Assembly (NCBI GenBank): GCA_947479185.1
Contig: CANJYY010000134.1
Coordinates: 1 to 7,038, forward strand
Source: Caulobacteraceae bacterium
GTDB taxonomy: Bacteria > Pseudomonadota > Alphaproteobacteria > Caulobacterales > Caulobacteraceae
DNA: 7,038 nt
Direction of reading: 5' to 3'
In this document: positions 1 to 6,091 of the stretch, piece after piece
How positions within the stretch are numbered: position 1 is the stretch's first letter
How the letters are laid out: each line of letters begins with the position of its first letter
Made by a program: the position numbers and the translations under genes
Notes under the pieces: model-generated
Told to the model about the DNA's origin: nothing
Databases searched by the model: none
What the model saw: the letters and a program-made list of their open reading frames with translations, nothing else

Positions 1-402
1 GCCGCGGACCGCCGCCTTGATGCCGTCGATATGGGCGTCGACGAGGAACATCGGCGCGTCCAGGCGGGTCTCGGGATCGTCGATCAGCTTGCACAGCGAC
101 CCGGCGATGCGGGTGACGATCGGGAATTCATAGGTCGCGCCCAGGCCCTTCAGGTCGTGCGCGCGCAGATACAGCGCTTCCGCCGTCTCCTTGGTCAGGC
201 CCTCGGTGCGAACGCGCTGGCGCGCGGCCTCGAGCTTGACCAGTTCATCATTGAGCCATTCGCTGAAATTGCCCGACAGGCTCTTCAGCGCGGCCTCCGC
301 CTTGGCGATCGCCGCGGGGTCAATGCCGCCCAGCCGTCCGCCCACCTTGAGGCGCAGGGTGTTCGGGGCATGGATATACTGGACGGTCGGATTGTCGCTC
401 AC
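1..402 (-). CDS. Hpt (histidine phosphotransfer) domain protein, 3' end outside window
   Basis: This gene encodes a small phosphorelay protein that would pass a phosphoryl group between a hybrid histidine kinase and a response regulator in the cytoplasm. The 134 visible residues read without a stop to the window edge, so the C-terminus is missing. The key sign is RAHDLKGLGATYEFP at residues 80-94: His82 within HDLKG is the expected phosphorylated histidine of Hpt domains. The surrounding sequence (about 33-130) is helical and alanine/leucine-rich, as expected for a four-helix bundle. No kinase or receiver domain is fused to the visible part. The start is GTG at 402-400, chosen because AAGGGAGG lies 6 nt upstream and the protein then begins MSDNPTVQYIHAPN. 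It follows the NAD kinase gene after a 98-nt gap. It could correspond to Caulobacter ShpA or to another orphan Hpt; I cannot tell which. Confidence 0.88.
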   Translation of the reverse strand, partial: MSDNPTVQYIHAPNTLRLKVGGRLGGIDPAAIAKAEAALKSLSGNFSEWLNDELVKLEAARQRVRTEGLTKETAEALYLRAHDLKGLGATYEFPIVTRIAGSLCKLIDDPETRLDAPMFLVDAHIDGIKAAVRG

Positions 403-408
403 GCGTCG

Positions 409-450
409 CCTCCCTTGGCGTTCTACAGCCACGACGCTAGGCGAAGGGAG
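409..450 (-). promoter_or_regulatory. Hpt gene ribosome site with a complementary upstream segment
   Basis: On the minus strand AAGGGAGG (416 to 409) is a strong ribosome binding site 6 nt before the GTG start of the Hpt gene. The same leader contains CTCCCTT (450 to 444), which is exactly complementary to AAGGGAG (416 to 410) across a 27-nt loop. If it folds, the 7-bp stem would hide the ribosome site. The ribosome site is clear. The masking fold is inferred from complementarity only, and the long loop makes it modest in stability. A palindromic GTTAAC at 450-455 abuts the structure. Confidence 0.5.
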
Positions 451-500
451 TTAACAACGGGTGAGACCGCGATTTCGGGCCGCCGCGACAAGCGGTCGCA

Positions 501-1280
501 TCAGGCGGAAAACTGTTCCGCCAGAACACGCTCTTCCAGACTGCGGCCGGCGTCGAACAGCATCGACAAGCTGACGGCGCGATCCTCGGACACATGGACC
601 TCGACCACGTCGCGGATCTCGACGTTGTCGGCCACGGCGCTGACCGGGCGTTTGTCGGCTTCCAGCACCTCGAAGGTCACGCGCGCGGTGTGCGCCAGCA
701 GGGCGCCGCGCCAGCGTCGGGGCCGGAAGGCGCTGATCGGGGTCAGGGCCATGACGCGTGCGTCGATCGGGATGATCGGGCCGTGGGCCGACAGGTTGTA
801 GGCCGTCGATCCGGCCGGGGTCGCGACCAGCGCGCCGTCGCAGACCAGTTCGCCCATGCGCACCTTGCCGTCGATGGAGATGCGCAGCTTGGCCGTCTGG
901 CGCGTCTGGCGCAGCAGGGACACCTCGTTGATCGCCAGCGCCCGGTGGTGTTTGCGCTTGGAGTCGATGGCGACCATGGCCAGCGGGTGGATCACGGCCC
1001 GCTCGGCGGCGCTGATCCGCTCCAGCAGGCCGTCCTCGCTGTATTCATTCATCAGGAACCCGACCGAGCCCCGGTTCATGCCGTAGATCGGCTTTCCGTC
1101 GGCCAGCGCCCCGTGCAGGGTTTCCAGCATGAAGCCGTCGCCGCCGAGGGCGACAATCACCTGGGCGCTCTCGCCGGCGTCGCCGTAGCGGGCGATCAGG
1201 CGGTCGCGCGCCTCCTGCGCCTCCGGCCGGTCGCTGGCGAGGAAGGTCACGCGGGAGGTGTTGGGGCGGGCGTTGAACAT
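501..1280 (-). CDS. nadK: NAD kinase
   Basis: This cytoplasmic enzyme phosphorylates NAD to NADP using ATP or polyphosphate and so sets the NADP(H) pool. The 259-residue product has the usual length for the alphaproteobacterial enzyme. Family motifs appear in order: [12 protein letters not shown] at residues 46-57 with the catalytic Asp48, [11 protein letters not shown] at 69-79, INEV at 117-120, the nucleotide-binding [16 protein letters not shown] at 154-169, and [16 protein letters not shown] at 180-195. The last block reads TPISAF where, as I recall, relatives usually have TPISPF; this is probably a neutral change. ATG at 1280 fits the family N-terminus (a short lead and then [14 protein letters not shown]), but no strong ribosome site precedes it. 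It lies 35 nt after the DUF2336 gene on the same strand, so reinitiation or coupling from that gene is plausible. It ends in TGA at 503-501, upstream of the Hpt gene. Confidence 0.96.
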   Translation of the reverse strand: MFNARPNTSRVTFLASDRPEAQEARDRLIARYGDAGESAQVIVALGGDGFMLETLHGALADGKPIYGMNRGSVGFLMNEYSEDGLLERISAAERAVIHPLAMVAIDSKRKHHRALAINEVSLLRQTRQTAKLRISIDGKVRMGELVCDGALVATPAGSTAYNLSAHGPIIPIDARVMALTPISAFRPRRWRGALLAHTARVTFEVLEADKRPVSAVADNVEIRDVVEVHVSEDRAVSLSMLFDAGRSLEERVLAEQFSA

Positions 1281-1291
1281 GTCGCGGCGAG

Positions 1292-1315
1292 CAAGGCCTT
1301 ATGCCGCCGGCCTTG
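1292..1315 (-). repeat. Intercistronic hairpin between DUF2336 gene and nadK
   Basis: CAAGGCC (1292-1298) and GGCCTTG (1309-1315) form a perfect 7-bp inverted repeat with a 10-nt loop. It begins at the base directly after the DUF2336 stop codon (1318-1316) and fills most of the 35-nt gap before the nadK ATG. No U-run follows on the minus strand, so it does not look like a standard intrinsic terminator. A role in RNA processing, mRNA stability or damping of nadK translation is possible but inferred. Confidence 0.5.
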
Positions 1316-2428
1316 TCAAACGGTGGCGACGGCCCTGCGGAAGGCCACGCCGGCGATGTCGGCGTCGAACGGCCCGAACGCGCCGGTCGCCCGTCGCCCG
1401 GCCTCGGCCCCGCCGCCAGGGCGGCCCTGGTTGAGATTGCGAACGGCGTCGAGAATCGTCGGGAAGGCGCCGCGATCCACGCCGATGGCGGCGCAGGCCA
1501 GGGCCAGCAGTTCGGGCCGGTCGCTGTCGATGGCCCGCCGGATGTGATCGACCTCGAACGTGCCGAGGCGTGACAGGGCTGTGATGAACAGGGTCAGGCG
1601 GCCCTCGCGCAACGCGCGCAGCAGGAAGCTGGGGCGAAGCTGCCCCGCGTCATTGAGCTTTTCGACCAGCCGGCGTTCGAGCGCCTCTTGTTCGGCGTCC
1701 ACCCGCGACCGCGCCGGCGGCGGGCCCTCCACCGCCGCGTGGGCTTCGCGAATGGTCTCTGCCAGGGCGGCGTCGAGCGCTGGGGCGTCCAGCCTGAACC
1801 GCTCGACCAGCGAGGCGCGCAGCGACTGGCCGACCCAGATGTAGAGTTTCTGGGCCATGTCCGAGGACAGCCGCGGATGCCGCGCCAGCGGCGTGCGCAG
1901 GGCGGCGACGCCGCGCGCCTGGTCGACCAGCCGTTCCATTGCCGAGGTCGTGACATCGGCGGTGTCGTTGCCGGCGAGGGCGGTCAGCACGGCCGGCTCG
2001 CTCTGCTGCAGAATGGCCTCGACCACCGGCGCGCCGAGGCGTCCGCGGCGGGCGATGGCGATCTGGTGGTCCAGCGTCGATTCCACCAGCAGGCGGATCA
2101 GGTCGTGATCCTGCAGCACCGGGCTGGCGGCGATGATCGGGCCGGCGATTTCGATCTCGTCCAGCGCCAGCACATTGACCAGGGCCGGCGGAACCCAGGC
2201 GGCGGGGGCGATCTTCTCGGCCAGCCGTCGGCGGATGTCCCGTTCGGCCTCGGCGACGAGCGCCATGAACACACCGCCGACCAGCTCACGGACCTGCGGC
2301 TGGGCGACTTCATCGATTTCGGCGCGGTCGCACAGGCCGACGATCGCATCCAGCAGGCGCTCACGGTCCACCGGATGCCGGCTCTTGGCCAGCAGCAGCA
2401 GATCGGCGGCTTCGACAGCGATGGTCAC
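1316..2428 (-). CDS. DUF2336 domain-containing protein
   Basis: The product is 370 residues with no signal peptide or membrane segment, so it is probably cytoplasmic. It matches the all-helical, HEAT-like DUF2336 family of alphaproteobacteria, for which I know no established biochemical function. Typical stretches are SPVLQDHDLIRLLVEST at residues 102-118 followed by AIARRGRLGAPVVEAIL at 124-140, and a later block with LARHPRLSSDMAQKLYIWVG at 181-200 followed by SLVERFRLD. A proline/charged linker at about 234-250 leads to a second helical part (250-335) and a glycine-rich tail (336-352). The start is GTG at 2428-2426, giving MTIAVEAADLLLLAKS; only a weak ACGGGG-like ribosome site precedes it. 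It is the first gene of the minus-strand unit, ahead of nadK and the Hpt gene. That position next to a phosphorelay gene may hint at a regulatory role but does not prove one. Confidence 0.88.
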   Translation of the reverse strand: MTIAVEAADLLLLAKSRHPVDRERLLDAIVGLCDRAEIDEVAQPQVRELVGGVFMALVAEAERDIRRRLAEKIAPAAWVPPALVNVLALDEIEIAGPIIAASPVLQDHDLIRLLVESTLDHQIAIARRGRLGAPVVEAILQQSEPAVLTALAGNDTADVTTSAMERLVDQARGVAALRTPLARHPRLSSDMAQKLYIWVGQSLRASLVERFRLDAPALDAALAETIREAHAAVEGPPPARSRVDAEQEALERRLVEKLNDAGQLRPSFLLRALREGRLTLFITALSRLGTFEVDHIRRAIDSDRPELLALACAAIGVDRGAFPTILDAVRNLNQGRPGGGAEAGRRATGAFGPFDADIAGVAFRRAVATV

Positions 2429-2440
2429 GTGGGGCCCCGT

Positions 2441-2453
2441 CCCGACAGTCGGG
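2441..2453. promoter_or_regulatory. Palindrome, possible operator
   Basis: CCCGAC-A-GTCGGG is a perfect 6-bp inverted repeat around a single base. As a hairpin it would be strained by its tiny loop, so a dimeric protein-binding site is the more natural reading. It lies 12 nt before the GTG of the DUF2336 gene, where a bound protein would block that gene. GC-rich DNA yields such palindromes by chance fairly often. Confidence 0.35.
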
Positions 2454-2456
2454 CTG

Positions 2457-2493
2457 AAGCATGATCCTGCTCCTCCCCCGTGAAAACATGCTT
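2457..2493. repeat. Spaced inverted repeat AAGCATG / CATGCTT
   Basis: AAGCATG (2457-2463) and CATGCTT (2487-2493) are exact inverted copies separated by 23 nt. Their centres are 30 bp apart, close to three helical turns, so two dimers or a looped dimer could bind one face of the DNA. The repeat sits in the middle of the glpK/DUF2336 divergent region. An operator function is inferred. Confidence 0.35.
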
Positions 2494-2512
2494 AAACGAC
2501 TGCAAGATCGGC

Positions 2513-2526
2513 AGGGGAGTCGAATC
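2513..2526 (+). promoter_or_regulatory. glpK ribosome site with abutting GANTC (CcrM-type) sites
   Basis: AGGGGAG (2513-2519) is a good ribosome site 9 nt before the glpK ATG and fixes that start. GAGTC (2517-2521) overlaps it and is followed directly by GAATC (2522-2526), giving the tandem GAGTCGAATC. GANTC is the target of the CcrM adenine methyltransferase of Alphaproteobacteria, which can affect promoters as methylation changes over the cell cycle. Whether glpK transcription responds is unknown. Confidence 0.6.
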
Positions 2527-2528
2527 GT

Positions 2529-4022
<1,494 letters not shown>

Positions 4023-4024
4023 CG

Positions 4025-4759
4025 TTGGCGACGCGTCAGCGCATAGACCTTCTCCTCGTCGAACGCGGCCTGTTCGACAGTCGCGCGCGGGCCCAGGCGG
4101 CGATCGCGGCGGGGCGGGTGACGGTGGGCGGCCGGGTCGTGGCCAAGCCGTCCGAAGCGGTCGACGAAGACGCCGTGATCACCGCCGGGGCCGCCCATCC
4201 CTGGGTCGGGCGCGGCGGGCTGAAGCTCGATCACGCCCTGACACTGTGGCCGGTTCCGGTCGAGGGGCGGGTGGCGCTCGATGTCGGCGCCTCGACGGGC
4301 GGGTTCACCCAGGTCTGTCTGAGCCGGGGCGCTGCGCGGGTCTATGCTGTCGACGTCGGCCGGGACCAGCTGCACGGGGCGCTGGCCGGCGATCCGCGCG
4401 TGGTCGAGCTGTCGGGCACGGACGCCCGCACGCTGGACGCGGCCTTGATCCCCCAGGCGCCGGACCTGATCGTCACCGACGTCAGCTTCATCAGCCTGGC
4501 CAAGGCCCTGCCGGCGGCGCTGGCGCTGGCCGGGCCGGGCGCCGACCTCGTGGCCCTGGTCAAACCCCAGTTCGAGGCCGGCCGCGACCGCGTCGGCAAG
4601 GGCGGCATCGTCAAGGACGAGGCGGTGCGCCGCGAGACGCTGGATGACGTGGCTATCTGGCTGGAAGAGCAGGGCTGGACGGTTCGAGAGACCGCCGACA
4701 GCCCGATCACCGGCGGCGACGGCAACGCCGAGTTCCTGCTGTGGGCGCGGAAGCGGTGA
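4025..4759 (+). CDS. tlyA: TlyA family rRNA (cytidine-2'-O)-methyltransferase
   Basis: TlyA proteins 2'-O-methylate rRNA cytidines (C1920 of 23S rRNA, and in some species also C1409 of 16S rRNA); older annotations call them hemolysins. The 244-residue product has an N-terminal S4 RNA-binding domain (RIDLLLVERGLFDSRARAQA at 6-25, through about 58), then HPWVGRGGLKL, whose Trp60-Val61 matches the interdomain linker of the family. The FtsJ/RrmJ-like methyltransferase domain has the SAM motif ALDVGASTGGFTQ at 84-96, YAVDVG at 107-112, VTDVSFISL at 150-158, VKPQFEAGRDRVGKGGIVKD at 179-198 and SPITGGDGNAEF at 226-237. The start is TTG at 4025: no ATG or GTG is in frame nearby, and it yields the family-typical MATRQRIDLLLVERGL. 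A GAGGGTG ribosome site lies 11 nt upstream within the glpK end. The 2-nt gap implies co-translation with glpK. The compact length suggests the type I form (23S only), which is an inference. Confidence 0.93.
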   Translation: MATRQRIDLLLVERGLFDSRARAQAAIAAGRVTVGGRVVAKPSEAVDEDAVITAGAAHPWVGRGGLKLDHALTLWPVPVEGRVALDVGASTGGFTQVCLSRGAARVYAVDVGRDQLHGALAGDPRVVELSGTDARTLDAALIPQAPDLIVTDVSFISLAKALPAALALAGPGADLVALVKPQFEAGRDRVGKGGIVKDEAVRRETLDDVAIWLEEQGWTVRETADSPITGGDGNAEFLLWARKR

Positions 4760-4767
4760 GGACAAGG

Positions 4768-4796
4768 AAAAGGCCGCCCGCGGTGAGCGGACGGCC
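4768..4796 (-). terminator. Intrinsic terminator of the glycine-zipper pair, probably bidirectional
   Basis: GGCCGCCCGC (4772-4781) and GCGGACGGCC (4787-4796) pair over 10 positions around a GGTGA loop. On the minus-strand RNA the one non-Watson-Crick position is a G-U wobble, and the stem is followed by UUUUCCUU (from AAAA at 4768-4771). On the plus strand the same position is a C-A mismatch followed only by CUUCCUC. The element therefore looks tuned to end the minus-strand zipper transcript, and could also stop tlyA transcription less efficiently. Confidence 0.8.
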
Positions 4797-4823
4797 CTTC
4801 CTCACAGAGGCTGTCGACCAACC

Positions 4824-5438
4824 CTAGTCGACGACCTGATACCGACCGCGGGAGTCGCGGCAGACGCGCACGAAGCGCTTCTGGACGCTGCCGTCCGGCA
4901 GGTAGATCGGGCTTTCGGCCAGGGTGCAGCCATCGGCCGACGGACCGTCGGCGACGGGGCGGGCATAGGCGCCGTCGTAGCCGTCGTCGCCATAGCCGTC
5001 GCTGTCGTCATAGGCGCCCTGCTGGTAGCCGTCCTGGTAGCCGTAGTAGCCATCCTGCGGCGGGGGCGGGGCGTAACCCCGCTGGTAGGAGTCCGGCTGG
5101 CCCGGCTGGCAGGCCGCCGCGCTCTTGCCGACCTTGGCCCCGACCACCGCGCCGAGGATGCCGCCGAGCACGGCGCCTTCGGTGCGGTTGCCGCGCGCGG
5201 CGACGTTCGAGCCGGCGAGGGCCCCCAGACCGGCGCCGACAAGGGCGCCGCCCGTTCCACGGTTGGTCCGCTCACGCTGGCAGGCGTCATAGCGGTAACC
5301 GTCGCCGTAGCCGCCGGCGCTCGACGGATACGGATATTGCTGGGCCGACGCGAAGGTCGGAGCCAGCGCCAGGCCGGCGACCATGGTCATGGCCGCGAGA
5401 CCGGCGGCGCCGCGGGTCAGTCTGGAACGGGTCGTCAT
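4824..5438 (-). CDS. Secreted glycine-zipper protein with Tyr/Gly/Asp-rich linker
   Basis: This 204-residue protein is probably exported to the periplasm or outer membrane; its function is unknown. It begins with a clear signal peptide (TTRSRLTRG basic part, hydrophobic 11-26, cleavage expected after ASA at 30-32). A glycine-zipper segment spans about 61-103 (GALVGAGLGALAG, then GNRTEGAVLGGILGAVVG), resembling the 17-kDa surface antigen/glycine-zipper 2TM families. A low-complexity linker follows at 111-165 and then a C-terminal block ending VCRDSRGRYQVVD. Four cysteines (53, 110, 171, 193) could form two disulfides. The ATG at 5438 was chosen because it starts the signal peptide and has AGGGAG 8 nt upstream; an upstream in-frame ATG at 5534 would overlap the preceding gene. 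It lies 50 nt behind its paralogue (5489-5908) on the same strand, so the two are probably co-transcribed, ending at the hairpin near 4772-4796. Confidence 0.87.
   Translation of the reverse strand: MTTRSRLTRGAAGLAAMTMVAGLALAPTFASAQQYPYPSSAGGYGDGYRYDACQRERTNRGTGGALVGAGLGALAGSNVAARGNRTEGAVLGGILGAVVGAKVGKSAAACQPGQPDSYQRGYAPPPPQDGYYGYQDGYQQGAYDDSDGYGDDGYDGAYARPVADGPSADGCTLAESPIYLPDGSVQKRFVRVCRDSRGRYQVVD
4962..5054 (-). repeat. Degenerate Tyr/Gly/Asp-coding repeat within the zipper gene
   Basis: This stretch encodes residues 129-159 of the 204-residue zipper protein, with eight tyrosines among Gly, Asp and Gln in imperfect DGY or YGYQDGY units. At DNA level it is a run of related GTAGCCGTC-like units (minus-strand GACGGCTAC), which can expand or shrink by slippage. 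The paralogue at 5489-5908 has nothing comparable. Confidence 0.65.
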
Positions 5439-5482
5439 GGAGTGCTCTCCCTGGATTTCAACAATGAGGAGCGGTCGAGGGG

Positions 5483-5497
5483 CGGGGGTCAGCCCCG
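5483..5497 (-). repeat. Small hairpin over the stop codon of the upstream zipper gene
   Basis: CGGGG (5483-5487) and CCCCG (5493-5497) are inverted copies around a 5-nt loop, and the TGA stop (5491-5489) lies in that loop on the minus strand. It sits at the junction of the two zipper genes and might adjust their relative expression. It is short and may be chance in GC-rich DNA. Confidence 0.3.
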
Positions 5498-5908
5498 GCC
5501 GCTCGGCCGCCACGTGCCGTCGCGACCACGGCACACTTCAAAGCCGTGCCAACGGCCGCTGTAATACTCCTGCACCCACTTGCAGCTGCCGCTGCGGGCG
5601 CTGACGCGCCGCGGATAGTTGGCGCACTGGAAGTTGCGCTTGGCGATCTGGTTGCCGGCGACCGCGCCGACCGTGCCGCCCAGCAGGGCGCCTTCGGTCT
5701 TGTTGCCGTCGGCGCCGACAGCCGCGCCCAGCACGCCGCCGATCAGGGCGCCGGTGACGGTGCCCCGGTTGCCGGCCTGTTTGCGCTGATAGCTGCAGAC
5801 GTCGCCGCGGCCGTACGAGCGCGCCGACTGGGCGTCGGCGAAGGTCGGGGCCATGAAGACCGGAGCCGCGATCGCGATCGCGGCGGTGAGGGACAGAATG
5901 GTGCGCAT
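5489..5908 (-). CDS. Secreted glycine-zipper protein (short paralogue)
   Basis: This 139-residue exported protein of unknown function has a signal peptide (MRTILSLTAAIAIAAPVFMA, cleavage expected after ADA at 24-26). A glycine-zipper segment follows at about 50-86 (GALIGGVLGAAVG, then GNKTEGALLGGTVGAVAG). Its C-terminal part is aromatic and basic: CKWVQEYYSGRWHGFEVCRG at 109-128. Four cysteines (38, 95, 109, 126) match those of the downstream paralogue in order, and the first two are exactly 57 residues apart in both proteins. The start is the ATG at 5908-5906, with AAGGGAG 6 nt upstream; a longer frame reaches back to 6310 but would remove the signal peptide from the N-terminus. It is the first gene of a two-gene unit with the longer zipper gene at 4824-5438. 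Relatives are often labelled glycine zipper 2TM domain or 17 kDa surface antigen; the role is probably in envelope structure, by inference. Confidence 0.87.
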   Translation of the reverse strand: MRTILSLTAAIAIAAPVFMAPTFADAQSARSYGRGDVCSYQRKQAGNRGTVTGALIGGVLGAAVGADGNKTEGALLGGTVGAVAGNQIAKRNFQCANYPRRVSARSGSCKWVQEYYSGRWHGFEVCRGRDGTWRPSGRG

Positions 5909-6088
5909 GACACGCTCCCTTCGCTTCTGAGGCGAGTTTCCCCGCCGTTGATGTTGAGAAGATGGCGGCGCCAACCTGAACAGCCGTTGAGCGGCCCGTT
6001 CATCTTCGTTCATGGAGCGGACCGATTGGCCGCCCTCTGACCCCGCAACAATGGTATCGGGTGCTTCCAGGTTCCGTTGGAGACTTCG
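5909..6088 (-). promoter_or_regulatory. Divergent intergenic region between zipper genes and RNA methyltransferase gene
   Basis: This 180-bp gap must carry promoters for both directions. It contains a 10-bp-period direct repeat (5997-6013), a second direct repeat GCCGTTGA at 5944-5951 and 5983-5990 (39-bp offset), and ribosome sites at each end. GGAAC (6075 to 6071, minus strand) followed after 17 nt by CATT resembles, imperfectly, the EcfG-type stress promoter (GGAAC, 16-17 nt, CGTT). No strong housekeeping promoter was recognised on either strand. Confidence 0.5.
5997..6013. promoter_or_regulatory. Tandem CGTTCAT direct repeat, one helical turn apart
   Basis: CGTTCAT occurs at 5997-6003 and again at 6007-6013, with a 10-bp period. 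Direct 7-bp half-sites about one turn apart are typical of OmpR/PhoB-family response-regulator sites; the PhoB half-site CTGTCAT is similar but has an 11-bp period. It lies about 90-105 bp ahead of the zipper ATG and 75-92 bp ahead of the methyltransferase start, so it could serve either. Binding is inferred. Confidence 0.4.
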
Positions 6089-6091
6089 TTG
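6079..6091 (+). promoter_or_regulatory. Ribosome site defining a TTG start
   Basis: GGAGA (6079-6083) lies 5 nt before TTG at 6089-6091. The reading frame opens after a TGA at 6038-6040 and contains no ATG or GTG before the conserved protein begins; the only other candidate is TTG at 6077, which has no ribosome site. This supports TTG 6089 as the start of the RNA methyltransferase. Confidence 0.7.

Larger units (their letters stand above)
2429..2528 (+). promoter_or_regulatory. Divergent intergenic region between DUF2336 gene and glpK
   Basis: This 100-bp gap separates two divergent genes and so must hold start signals for both. It contains GGGGCCCC (2431-2438), a 13-bp palindrome (2441-2453), a spaced 7-bp inverted repeat (2457-2493) and a GANTC pair (2517-2526). 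The relatively AT-rich stretch around 2481-2497 (TGAAAACATGCTTAAAC) is the likeliest place for promoter melting. I found no convincing -35/-10 pair on either strand, and no match to a known glycerol-repressor operator. Confidence 0.5.

Noticed and set aside
450..455. GTTAAC as a CtrA binding site before the Hpt gene
   Set aside because: Only one TTAA half-site is present; the second half expected 7 nt away is missing on both strands.
465..497. GACCGC/GCGGTC inverted repeat between nadK and the Hpt gene as a terminator
   Set aside because: The stem is only 6 bp with a 21-nt loop and no U-run on the minus strand, so it does not fit an intrinsic terminator.
461..572. Small plus-strand frame starting at GTG 461 behind an AAGGGAG
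   Set aside because: It runs antisense into the end of nadK, shows no recognisable protein, and the AAGGGAG is explained as the complement of the Hpt leader.
594..1547. A 317-codon plus-strand open frame opposite nadK and the end of the DUF2336 gene
   Set aside because: The composition (Asp/Gly/His/Arg/Ala) is typical of antisense shadows, and both opposite genes are well supported by family motifs.
4644..5564. A 306-codon plus-strand open frame with a hydrophobic Val/Ala stretch
   Set aside because: The apparent membrane segment is the antisense of the Tyr/Asp/Gly repeat of the zipper gene. The frame overlaps tlyA, a terminator and two supported genes.
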